Origin: Myxococcota bacterium
GTDB taxonomy: Bacteria; Myxococcota_A; UBA9160; SMWR01
Assembly (NCBI GenBank): GCA_039030075.1
Contig: JBCCEW010000001.1
Location: 62,001-126,000, forward strand
Reading direction: 5' to 3'
DNA length: 64,000 nt
Made by a program: the position numbers and the translations under genes. Below, one piece after another: positions 18,007 to 25,881 of the stretch. The first letter of the stretch is position 1, and each line of letters begins with the position of its first letter. The notes under the pieces were generated by a model that was not told the origin of the DNA, ran no database searches, and was given only the letters and a program-made list of their open reading frames with translations.

Positions 18007-19167
18007 ATGCCCTACGTCGAGACGGGGCGCGTCGTGCACGACGCGGATGCCCACATCCTCGAAACGCCCGATTGGTTCGAGGGCTTCGCGGAAGCGCGGG
18101 TGGTGGGCCGCTTGCGAGAGATGCTCGCGCCCTACTGCGGGAGCGAAGTGGATCGCTGCCGGTCGCTGCACGCCGATGCCGCGTACCGCGCGCGCGACCC
18201 GGAAGAACTGATGCTCCGCAAGAACTGGCAGGCCACCGGGTCGTTCCTGGCCGAAGACCGGCCGCAGGCGCTGGACCTGCTCGGGTTCGCCAGCCAGCTC
18301 ATCTTCCCCACCGTGAGCGTGGGCCACCTCGCGGCTCTCGAACATCGCGACGACATGGGCCTGCTCTACGGGACCGCCGAAGCGAGCAATCGGGCGATGA
18401 GCGCGTTCTGCGCGGGCGATTCGCGTCTGCTCGCCGTGGGCTACGTGCCCCTCGCCGACCTCGAACGCGTGCCGAGCGCAGCGGAGCAGGCCATCGAGGC
18501 CGGCTGTCGCGCACTCCTCGTTCCCTCGCGCTGTCCGCGCCACCACGCCACCAGCCACGCGGCGCTCGATCCGCTGTGGGCGCGCGCCCAGGAGGCGGGG
18601 CTGCCGATCCTGTTCCACGTCGGCAACCCGGACGAGTTGTTGAGCGACGCGCACAAGAACAACGGCGCGCCGCCGGTTCCGGACTTCCACGGCGGCAGTG
18701 AGAACTTCACCTCGGTGTCGTACATGGCGATCCCGGCCCAGCCGAGCCTCGCCCTCTCGATGCTGATCCTCGACGGCGTCCTCGAGCGCTTCCCCAAGCT
18801 GCGGGTGGGTGTGATCGAACTCGGAGCGAGCTGGCTGCCCGGGTTCATGCGGCAGCTCGATTCCGCGGTCGACGCGTTCTCCCGCATGGAGGACCGGCTG
18901 AGAGCGCTGTCGCTGAAACCCTCCGAGTACGTCCAGCGGCAGGTGCGGGTGACGCCGTTTCCGGCCGAGGACGCGGGTTGGATCATCGAGCAGGCGGGAC
19001 CCGAGGTCTGCCTCTTCTCGTCCGACTACCCCCACGTCGAAGGCGGTCGTCATCCGCTCGGGCGCTTCGAGCGCAGCACCGGGCACCTACCGGCGGATGT
19101 GCAAGAACGCTTCTACCGCCACAACTTCGAGGACCTGATGGGACCGGCGCTCGAGGGCGTGCTGTAG
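18007..19167 (+). CDS. Amidohydrolase-2 family metal-dependent hydrolase
   Basis: A 386-residue TIM-barrel hydrolase of the ACMSD/amidohydrolase-2 type. The metal site is seen as the early DADAHILE (DxH motif), the barrel histidine in LPILFHVGN, and the late acidic residue in LFSSDYPHVEGG; together these fit a mononuclear zinc enzyme acting on aromatic or carboxylated substrates by hydrolysis or decarboxylation. ATG 18007 follows GGGAGG with six-base spacing. Such genes are abundant in organisms that degrade aromatic compounds or lignin-derived acids. The symporter downstream may import the substrate, but the two genes are 66 bases apart and the link is only positional. Confidence 0.82.
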   Translation: MPYVETGRVVHDADAHILETPDWFEGFAEARVVGRLREMLAPYCGSEVDRCRSLHADAAYRARDPEELMLRKNWQATGSFLAEDRPQALDLLGFASQLIFPTVSVGHLAALEHRDDMGLLYGTAEASNRAMSAFCAGDSRLLAVGYVPLADLERVPSAAEQAIEAGCRALLVPSRCPRHHATSHAALDPLWARAQEAGLPILFHVGNPDELLSDAHKNNGAPPVPDFHGGSENFTSVSYMAIPAQPSLALSMLILDGVLERFPKLRVGVIELGASWLPGFMRQLDSAVDAFSRMEDRLRALSLKPSEYVQRQVRVTPFPAEDAGWIIEQAGPEVCLFSSDYPHVEGGRHPLGRFERSTGHLPADVQERFYRHNFEDLMGPALEGVL

Positions 19168-19233
19168 CCGCATGCCGCCGCGCGAGTACGTCGCGTGCTG
19201 GGGTGGGCTCCGCAACGGGGCTCGGACCCGCGG

Positions 19234-20793
19234 ATGACCGAACTCCAGCTCTGGTCCTGGGGGTTCCTCGTCGTTTACGTGGCGGCGATGGTCGGCTTCG
19301 GCATCGCCGGCATGCGCCGCGTGCGCGGGGGTGACGACTTCGCGACGGCCCGTAGTGCCTACGGTCCGCTCTTCCTCGCGCTCGCCTTTGCCGCGACGAC
19401 CGCCAGCGGCGCCACCTTCCTCGGTCTTCCCGGCTTCGCCTACACCAACGGCGTATCGGCCTTCCAGCACACCTTCTTCTACCCGGCGGGGGTGTACCTG
19501 GGCGTGCTCATCTGTCTGCGCGCGGTGTCGCGCGCCGGCGCGTCCTTCGGCAACCGCACGATTCCCGAGTTTCTTGGCGACCGCTACCAGTCGGAGCTGT
19601 TGCGCGTCTGCTTCGCGCTCTTCTCGCTGATGCTGCTCTTCTATCTGGCGGGGCAGCTGGTGGCGGGCCTGGTGATGTTCGAGCAGCTGCTCGGGCTCTC
19701 CCCGGGCTGGGCGCTCGGAATCACGGCGGCGGTGCTCGGCGCCTACGTCGTGATCGGCGGGGCCCACGCCGACATCCTCACCGATGGCACCCAGGGTGGC
19801 CTGATGGTGATGCTCTCGCTCGCGGTGGTCGCCATGTTCGTGGTGGGTTTCGGGGTGGGGGAGGGCGCCGGCGCCGTCTTCGACCGGCTCGAGGAACTCG
19901 ACGCGGGCAACCTCGCGTTCATCCACCCGACCGCGCCGATCTTCGACTCGTGGTGGGACGTGGTTGCCGTCTTCCTGTGTCACGTGCCCCTCGGCTTGCT
20001 CCCCCACATCGGCAACAAGCTCTGGGCGCTGCGCGCCGGCACGGACCGTCGCGTCTTCATCGTGGCCTGCTTTGCGCTGGGCTTCGCCCTGCCGCTGATG
20101 ACCTTCGGCGGCCTGCTCGCGCGGGCGGTGCTCGGGGACGCGCTCCTCGTCTCAGGAGGCGGGAACGCGGCCGTGCCCGCGCTCTTCATTGAACTCCTGC
20201 CCGTCTGGCTGGCGGCGTTGCTGGGGGTGGGAATCCTGTCGGCGGTGATGTCGACGGCCGATGGCCTGGTGGTGTCGACCTCCCAGGTGTTCGCGAACGA
20301 TCTCTACCGCTGCTCGATTGCGCCGCGTTGGCATGCCGACAAGAGCGAGGCCGAGATCGATGTGATCGTGCTGCGCATCAGTCGGATTGCGACGGCCCTG
20401 ACCCTGGCCGCCGCCTCCGCCATGGCGTGGGCGCTGCTCGACATGAACGTGGCGCTGCTCGTGTGGATCGGGGTCGGCGGGATGATGGCGGCGCTGGCCG
20501 GGCCCCTGGTGCTCGGCGTGCTGTGGCAGGGCGTGACCCGCGCGGGAGCCCTCGCGGGCTTCGCGGCGGGCGCGGGCACCTTCATCGTCGCAAAGGCTGC
20601 GCTGATCCCCGCGGCGTGGTTCGCCGGGACACCGCTCGCGGAGGCCGCGGTCTGGTTCGAGGCCCAGGCGGTGAGTCCCTACGCCTGCGCGACCCTCGGT
20701 GAGTTCGCCTCGGTCGCAGCGACCGTCCTGGTCTCGCGATTCACCGAGCCGCCGTCCCGGGCGCATCTCGAGCGGATCTTCGGCCCACGCTGA
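19234..20793 (+). CDS. Sodium:solute symporter family protein
   Basis: A 519-residue SSS-family transporter with about 13 hydrophobic segments. The first begins at LWSWGFLVVYVAAMVGFG. GGDDFATARSAYGPLFLALAFAATTASGATFLGLPGFAY is the characteristic region between helices 1 and 2, where one Na+ site forms, and RTIPEFLGDRYQS is the conserved loop after helix 3. ATG 19234 is preferred over the upstream GTG at 19195 because hydrophobic sequence starts soon after it. It lies downstream of an amidohydrolase in the same direction. The substrate (a carboxylate, amino acid or pantothenate-like solute) cannot be read from the sequence. Confidence 0.85.
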   Translation: MTELQLWSWGFLVVYVAAMVGFGIAGMRRVRGGDDFATARSAYGPLFLALAFAATTASGATFLGLPGFAYTNGVSAFQHTFFYPAGVYLGVLICLRAVSRAGASFGNRTIPEFLGDRYQSELLRVCFALFSLMLLFYLAGQLVAGLVMFEQLLGLSPGWALGITAAVLGAYVVIGGAHADILTDGTQGGLMVMLSLAVVAMFVVGFGVGEGAGAVFDRLEELDAGNLAFIHPTAPIFDSWWDVVAVFLCHVPLGLLPHIGNKLWALRAGTDRRVFIVACFALGFALPLMTFGGLLARAVLGDALLVSGGGNAAVPALFIELLPVWLAALLGVGILSAVMSTADGLVVSTSQVFANDLYRCSIAPRWHADKSEAEIDVIVLRISRIATALTLAAASAMAWALLDMNVALLVWIGVGGMMAALAGPLVLGVLWQGVTRAGALAGFAAGAGTFIVAKAALIPAAWFAGTPLAEAAVWFEAQAVSPYACATLGEFASVAATVLVSRFTEPPSRAHLERIFGPR

Positions 20794-20937
20794 ATCCCGG
20801 GCGCCCCGTGGCGCCGCGAGCCAGTCGCGTCCGCCGGGCAGACCCGCGTGGGTGGCCCGAGTCGCCCTGCACGCGACCTCGGTCGCCGTGGGTGCGCTTC
20901 CCAGGGGCGCTGTGCGGGCGCGTTGCGCATTGTCAAA

Positions 20938-20957
20938 TTTGGGATAATTTTCCCAAA
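20938..20957. promoter_or_regulatory. AT-rich palindromic operator candidate
   Basis: TTTGGGA at 20938-20944 and TCCCAAA at 20951-20957 form a perfect seven-base inverted repeat around TAATTT, in the most AT-rich patch of the surrounding sequence. A GATAAT hexamer at 20943-20948 inside it resembles a -10 box, so a bound repressor would block transcription of the operon starting at 21067. The rest of the 273-base gap (20794-21066) holds nothing else recognised. Confidence 0.5.
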
Positions 20958-21066
20958 AATGAAGACCTGGATCCCGCCCCGGACGGCCCGCTCGCGTACT
21001 GGGAGGGGGCGAGGATCCGCCGCGAAGGCGAGGGCCGGTCCCCACCCGGTTCGCCCGGAATCACGC

Positions 21067-22164
21067 ATGAACCCCAGCGAAGCCGCTCCGTTCGCTCTGC
21101 CCATCCCCGCCGATCCCCGCCTGTCCAAGGCGCCCATGGCGTACACGGCACGGCGCGTGCCCCGCGCGGTCCTCCGCGCCCTCGACCCGAACGGACGTCC
21201 GCGTCCCGGCGATCTCGTGCTCGCCCGGGTCGAGGGCCTGGGGCACCACCGCAAGCTCCATCTCGCCAACGGGCGCCGGCGTCAGCTCTTCATCGGCGAC
21301 GAGATCGTCGTGGTCTACGCCCACCGCTACGCGCCCAATCAGTTCGAGGCGTCGGTGCCCCGCTCGCTGGGTCCCTGCCACCTCGTCGCCGGCGGTGGCG
21401 TGGCCGCCCAGGTCGTCGAGCGCCACAGCCGCCTGTGGCGTGGCCCGACGCGCTTGCGACCGATCGGGCTCGTGACCGAAGAGCCCGGGGGTCCGCCGCT
21501 CAACGTCGCGAGCGCCGCTTTGCCTCCGGGGCCGGCGCCCGTGCCGGGTCGCGTGCCCACCCTCGCCGTCGTGGGAACGTCGATGGATTCGGGCAAGACC
21601 ACGACCGCGGCCCACCTCGCGCGAGGTGCGCGACGCGCGGGGCTGCGCGTGGGGTACGCGAAGGTCACGGGCACCGGCGCTGCGGGGGACCCCTTCCTGC
21701 TCGTCGATGCGGGCGCGGACCCGGTGCTGGACTTCACCGATGTCGGGTATGCCTCGACCTACCGCTTGTCGCCCGACGCGGTTCAGCGCGTGTTCACCGA
21801 GCTCGTCGGGGCGCTCCAACAGCACGCGGTCGATTGGATCCTGCTCGAGATCGCCGACGGTCTGCTCCAGCCCGAGACCGCCCGGTTGCTGCAGAGCGCG
21901 AGCTTCCGGCACCTCTGTGATGACGTCGTGCTCGCAGCCCCGGATGCGATGGGCGCCGTGTGTGGCGTCCTGCAGCTGCGCGAGCTGGGTCGGCGGCCGT
22001 TGGCCCTGACGGGCAGCCTCGACGCGGCGCCCTTGCAAGTGCGCGAGGCCACGACGGCAACCGGGGTGCCGGTGCTCGGACATCTGGAGCTCGGCGAGCC
22101 GGCGACGATCCAGAAACTCCGGGCGGCGTGCGGTGCCCACCAGGAGGGGGGGGCGGCGGGGTGA
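21067..22164 (+). CDS. P-loop NTPase of unknown role (BioD/MobB-like fold)
   Basis: A 365-residue protein in two parts. Residues 25-150 form an uncharacterised, probably beta-rich N-terminal domain (PRPGDLVLARVEGLGHHRKLHL...). From about 160 there is a P-loop NTPase: TLAVVGTSMDSGKTTTAAHLA is a deviant Walker A of the SIMIBI type, followed by RVGYAKVTGTGAAGDP and DWILLEIADGLLQPET as the Walker B region. The GxSMDSGKTTT pattern recalls ligase-type or metallochaperone-type P-loop proteins such as BioD, CobB and MobB, but I do not recognise a named family. ATG 21067 is chosen over an in-frame ATG at 20959 because the intervening codons look non-coding. It is the first gene of a four-gene coupled operon. 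Confidence 0.7.
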   Translation: MNPSEAAPFALPIPADPRLSKAPMAYTARRVPRAVLRALDPNGRPRPGDLVLARVEGLGHHRKLHLANGRRRQLFIGDEIVVVYAHRYAPNQFEASVPRSLGPCHLVAGGGVAAQVVERHSRLWRGPTRLRPIGLVTEEPGGPPLNVASAALPPGPAPVPGRVPTLAVVGTSMDSGKTTTAAHLARGARRAGLRVGYAKVTGTGAAGDPFLLVDAGADPVLDFTDVGYASTYRLSPDAVQRVFTELVGALQQHAVDWILLEIADGLLQPETARLLQSASFRHLCDDVVLAAPDAMGAVCGVLQLRELGRRPLALTGSLDAAPLQVREATTATGVPVLGHLELGEPATIQKLRAACGAHQEGGAAG

Positions 22165-22964
22165 CCGACGTCTTCCGATATGCGTCTCGCGAAGGCGTCG
22201 CGGCCGACGGACTTCCCTACCGCCTCTACGTTCCATCCGGGGTGAACCGCGGCCCGGTCCTGGTCGCGATTCACGGCATCTCGCGAAACGTCGACGAGCA
22301 CTTCGACGTCTTCGTCCCGGTGGCCGAGCGGCTCGGCTGCGCCCTCGTGACGCCCCTCTTCGACGAGGTGCGCTTCGAAGACTACCAGCGACTCGGCCGT
22401 CGGGGGCGCGGCGCGCGCGCGGATCTCGCCCTCCGCAATCTGCTCGAGGAGATCCGCGGTGGGCTCTGGCACGGCACGACCGTCTGGCTCTTCGGCTACT
22501 CGGGCGGGGCTCAGTTCGCGCATCGGTACGCGATGGCTCACCCCGAGGACGTCCGGGGCGCGGTGCTGGCGTCGGCGGGTTGGTACACGTTCCCGGATCG
22601 CGCCCGCGCCTACCCCTACGGGCTGCGTCTCGGCGCGGAGCTCGCTGCCGCCACCCTGCGACCCGGGGCGTTCCTGCGCGTGCCGATGTTGGCGCTGGTG
22701 GGAGACCGGGACACCGAGCGCGACGATGCGTTGCGCAGCGGCCCGGGCATCGATCGACGCCAGGGCTGGGACCGCGTCGAACGCGCTCGCCGTTGGGTCA
22801 GCGCAATGCGCGACGCGGCGATCGAGCGTGCGCTCGAGCCGCGGGTGCATTTCTCGACCCTCCCCGGGGTGGGCCACTCCTTCCCCGAAGCGGTCAAGGC
22901 CGGGCTCGCGGAGCGGGTCTTCGAGTTTCTGTCGACGGACGCGCCGACCACGGGGGCGCGCTGA
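22161..22964 (+). CDS. Alpha/beta hydrolase
   Basis: A 267-residue serine hydrolase. LVAIHGISRN near residue 33 supplies the oxyanion region, GYSGGAQFAHRYA contains the nucleophile Ser in a GxSxG elbow, LVGDRDTERDD gives the acid strand, and GVGHSFPEA supplies the catalytic His. No signal peptide is present, so it acts in the cytoplasm. The GTG start shares GTGA with the stop of the NTPase gene, and its stop overlaps the ATG of the porin gene. It resembles polyhydroxyalkanoate-depolymerase-like or esterase-like hydrolases in style; the substrate is unknown. Confidence 0.8.
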   Translation: MTDVFRYASREGVAADGLPYRLYVPSGVNRGPVLVAIHGISRNVDEHFDVFVPVAERLGCALVTPLFDEVRFEDYQRLGRRGRGARADLALRNLLEEIRGGLWHGTTVWLFGYSGGAQFAHRYAMAHPEDVRGAVLASAGWYTFPDRARAYPYGLRLGAELAAATLRPGAFLRVPMLALVGDRDTERDDALRSGPGIDRRQGWDRVERARRWVSAMRDAAIERALEPRVHFSTLPGVGHSFPEAVKAGLAERVFEFLSTDAPTTGAR

Positions 22965-24202
22965 TGCGCGCCTCGAAGGCAGCGCTGCTCGGGGCCGTCG
23001 TGCTCGCGAGCATTGCGAGCGCCGACGAGCGATTCCTGTTGGCATCCGGAGAGGGCGGCGAGCTGTCGGCTTCCACGCGACAGGGCCTCGCGTGGGAGTG
23101 GCGTGACCTGCGCGTGCGGTTGGGGGGACGCTTCCACCTGGACGCAGCGATCTTCGACGACGATCGCACCCGGCTGAAGAACGACCTCGACGTGCGCCGC
23201 GGCCGACTGCAGCTGCGCGTGCGGTACGGCGATGACTGGCGCCTGCGGGTGGATCGCGAGTTCGCCGACGAGAGTGGCAGCGACAGTCGCGGGTGGCGGA
23301 ACGTCTGGCTGCGCTGGACACCGCTCCGGAAGGTGCAGCTCCAGGTCGGCAACTTCATTGCGCCCCTGGGGCTCGAGAGCCTGGGCTCTTCGAATACGAT
23401 TTCCTTCCTCGAGCGGGCGCTCCCGAGCGTGCTGGCTCCCGGTTTTCAGACCGGAGCGATGCTGGCGGCGCGTGGGCGGTTGGGCGACACGCGCCGGCGT
23501 CATCACTGGACCTTCGCAGTCTTCGGTGGCATCGAGCCCTTCGGTGTCGAGGAGAACGACACGAAGCGCAGCGAGCACGTGTCCTTCGCGTCGCGCTTGA
23601 CCTACGCACCCTGGGCGGAGAATCGCCGGGTGCTGCACCTCGGCGCGGCGGTCGAGTATCGGGACAACGACCACCGCAGTCGCTATCGGGTGCGCACGCG
23701 CCCCGAATCGTTCCTGGCGGAGCCCCTGCTCAGCACGGGCCGACTCCGGGAAGTCGACGAAGTCACCACCTTCGGGGCCGAGGCGGGGGGCATCTACGGC
23801 CCGTTCTCGCTGCAGGGGGAATACCTCCAGAGCTGGCTGTCGCGGCCTTCGCGGTCGCGCTCCCGCCCGGACCCCACCTTTCACGGCTGGTACGTCCAGG
23901 GCAGCTGGGTCGTGACCGGAGAGAGCAAGCGCTACAGCCGCTCCCGCGGCGTCTTCGGTGGGGTGCGGCCAAAGGCGCGCTGGGGCGCCGTCGAGCTGGC
24001 CGTGCGCGTGAGCGCTCTGGATCTGAACGACGAGACCGTGCGCGGTGGCAGCGCGACCGATATCACCCTCGGCGCGAACTGGTACCTGCGCGAGAACGTG
24101 CGCCTGATGTTCAACTACGTGAACGTCGAATCGAAGCAGCGTCGGACCCGACGGAGCGACGATCCCCACCTGTTCCTGTTCCGCTTCGCGGTGTTCCTCT
24201 AG
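22964..24202 (+). CDS. Outer-membrane porin, OprP/OprO-like
   Basis: A 412-residue outer-membrane beta-barrel with an 18-20-residue signal peptide (ending near ASIASA). The sequence alternates hydrophobic and polar residues. The stretch VQLQVGNFIAPLGLESLGSSNTISFLERALPS is the signature of phosphate-selective porin O/P family members, where the barrel begins, and the last residue pattern ...LFLFRFAVFL ends near an aromatic, as barrel proteins do for BAM recognition. Many surface-loop arginines (SRPSRSRSRPDPT, KQRRTRRSDD) suggest an anion-selective channel; phosphate itself is not proven. The start is fused to the previous stop (TGATG). Confidence 0.8.
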   Translation: MRASKAALLGAVVLASIASADERFLLASGEGGELSASTRQGLAWEWRDLRVRLGGRFHLDAAIFDDDRTRLKNDLDVRRGRLQLRVRYGDDWRLRVDREFADESGSDSRGWRNVWLRWTPLRKVQLQVGNFIAPLGLESLGSSNTISFLERALPSVLAPGFQTGAMLAARGRLGDTRRRHHWTFAVFGGIEPFGVEENDTKRSEHVSFASRLTYAPWAENRRVLHLGAAVEYRDNDHRSRYRVRTRPESFLAEPLLSTGRLREVDEVTTFGAEAGGIYGPFSLQGEYLQSWLSRPSRSRSRPDPTFHGWYVQGSWVVTGESKRYSRSRGVFGGVRPKARWGAVELAVRVSALDLNDETVRGGSATDITLGANWYLRENVRLMFNYVNVESKQRRTRRSDDPHLFLFRFAVFL

Positions 24203-24204
24203 CC

Positions 24205-25881
24205 GTGGCGCGAAGCAGCTCTCGAGCACGGTTGCCGCGCATCTATGCCGCGGGACGACGGGCTCAGCTCTGGCGTCTGATCGCGAACGGGATGGGCCAG
24301 GCGCTCCTGGGCGTGGCGATCGCGGGATTGCTTCGAGTGGCCGTCGGATCGGTCGAGACGCCGCGTCCCCCGGTGTTCGCGCTCGCCGGGCTCGTTCTCG
24401 CGAGCGCAGCGCTCTGGGGGCTTCGCGTCGTGGAAGCGGGGGACGCCGAGCGCCTGGGTCAGGACTACGTGACGCGCGTACGCCTGCGTCTCTTCGACCG
24501 CCTGACGGCCCGACCCGTCCAAGCCGCAGGGCGCTACGGGCTCTCGATGACGCGGATGATCGGCGACCTCAACTCGCTGCGGAACTGGGTGAGTCTCGGG
24601 ATCGCACGCGCGGCCGTCGCCGGGCTCACGTTGGTGGGACTCGTCGGGGCTTTGCTCGTGATCGACCCGCATCTCGGGGGCGCACTCGCGAGCCTCGTGC
24701 CTCTGACCGGGATGGCCGCCGCGTGGGTAAGCCGGCCGCTGCGCCAACGGGTGCGCGAGACGCGACGGCGTCGCGGTCGCTTGGCGAGCAATCTCGGCGA
24801 GAAGCTCCTGGCGGCCGCGACCCTGCGCGGGCTCGGGCGCACCCGTCGCGAGCTTCGCCGCGTGCGCCGCCAGAGTGAGCGCCTGCGCGACGCGGCCGTC
24901 GCGCGGGCGCGTACTGCCCATGCGTTGCGCGCCCTTCCCGCCGCACTCTTGCCCATGGCGATCGCCGTCGCGCTTGCCGTCGCCGCCGTGGATGGAGCCT
25001 CTGCTCCGGACCTCGTCGTGGCGGTCTGGCTCGGCGGCATGGTCGCGGCGGCGCTCGGGGAGCTGACCCGCGCGTGGGATTACCGGCTCGCGTTCGAGGA
25101 AGGGCGCGAACGCATTGGGGATGCGCTCTTGGCCCCGCACTTGAGGGAGTCGCGGGATGCCATCGCCCTTCCCGGGGTCGGTCCGCTCGCAGTCGAGGTG
25201 GAGTCTTGGGCGCCACCGGCGGGCGGGCCGGCCCTCTCGTTCCGCGCGCGCGCGGGCGAAACCGTGCTGGTCAGCGGGCCGAGCGGCTCGGGGAAGTCGC
25301 GGCTGCTCCAGGTGCTGGCCGGACAGCATCCCGTCGAGGACGGCGTGCTCTGGCTCGATGAGGCGCCCCTCCGGCGCCTTCGCTTCGATTCGGTCCGTGA
25401 GAGTGTGGGGCTCGTCTCGCCCGATCTGCCGCTCTTGCGCGGGAGCGTGCTCGAGAACCTCGACGCCACGACCGCCGACCGCGACGACCCGTGGTTGGTC
25501 GCGTTGGTGGCCGCCTGCGGCCTCGGTCGGGACGTCCTGGGTCTACTCGACGGGCTCGACACGGTGATCGAGGAGCAGGGGCGCAACGTTCCCCAGAGTA
25601 CGAGGGCGCGGATTTCCCTGGCGCGGGCGGCGTGGCCGCGTCCGCGTCTGCTGCTCGTGGACGACCCCGCCTTCTCTCTCGATGCGCGCGCGCGTTCGGC
25701 GCTCGGCCTCGTGACTGCGCGCCTCGAGGCCACGACGATCATCGTCGGCGACGAGGCGCATCCACCGATCCCGCCGGACCGGATCTGGCGCCTGGCGCCA
25801 CGCACGGCCAACTCGCCAGGAGCGACCCTGGCCGAGGAGCGCCGGCATCTCGACGAGCCAGCGCGCCGTCACGTGGTCTAG
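24205..25881 (+). CDS. ABC half-exporter with degenerate ATPase
   Basis: A 558-residue fusion of an exporter-type membrane domain (about 1-310, five or six helices) and an ABC ATPase (about 325-540). Walker A is intact (GPSGSGKS, 358-365), but the other catalytic elements deviate. The Q-loop glutamine is replaced (VSPD where VPQD is expected), the LSGGQ signature reads VPQST (462-466), Walker B ends LLLVDD with Asp487 in place of the catalytic Glu, and the switch His position in TIIVGDEAH is not His. It is therefore probably a poorly hydrolysing or non-hydrolysing subunit that would need an active partner, and none lies in the window. The GTG start at 24205 follows the porin stop by two bases. 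Its stop shares a CTAG with the convergent FG-GAP gene. Confidence 0.78.
   Translation: MARSSSRARLPRIYAAGRRAQLWRLIANGMGQALLGVAIAGLLRVAVGSVETPRPPVFALAGLVLASAALWGLRVVEAGDAERLGQDYVTRVRLRLFDRLTARPVQAAGRYGLSMTRMIGDLNSLRNWVSLGIARAAVAGLTLVGLVGALLVIDPHLGGALASLVPLTGMAAAWVSRPLRQRVRETRRRRGRLASNLGEKLLAAATLRGLGRTRRELRRVRRQSERLRDAAVARARTAHALRALPAALLPMAIAVALAVAAVDGASAPDLVVAVWLGGMVAAALGELTRAWDYRLAFEEGRERIGDALLAPHLRESRDAIALPGVGPLAVEVESWAPPAGGPALSFRARAGETVLVSGPSGSGKSRLLQVLAGQHPVEDGVLWLDEAPLRRLRFDSVRESVGLVSPDLPLLRGSVLENLDATTADRDDPWLVALVAACGLGRDVLGLLDGLDTVIEEQGRNVPQSTRARISLARAAWPRPRLLLVDDPAFSLDARARSALGLVTARLEATTIIVGDEAHPPIPPDRIWRLAPRTANSPGATLAEERRHLDEPARRHVV

Noticed and set aside
20959-21066. ATG at 20959 as the start of the NTPase gene
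   Set aside because: The 36 codons are Arg/Gly-rich and lack coding bias; ATG 21067 is better.
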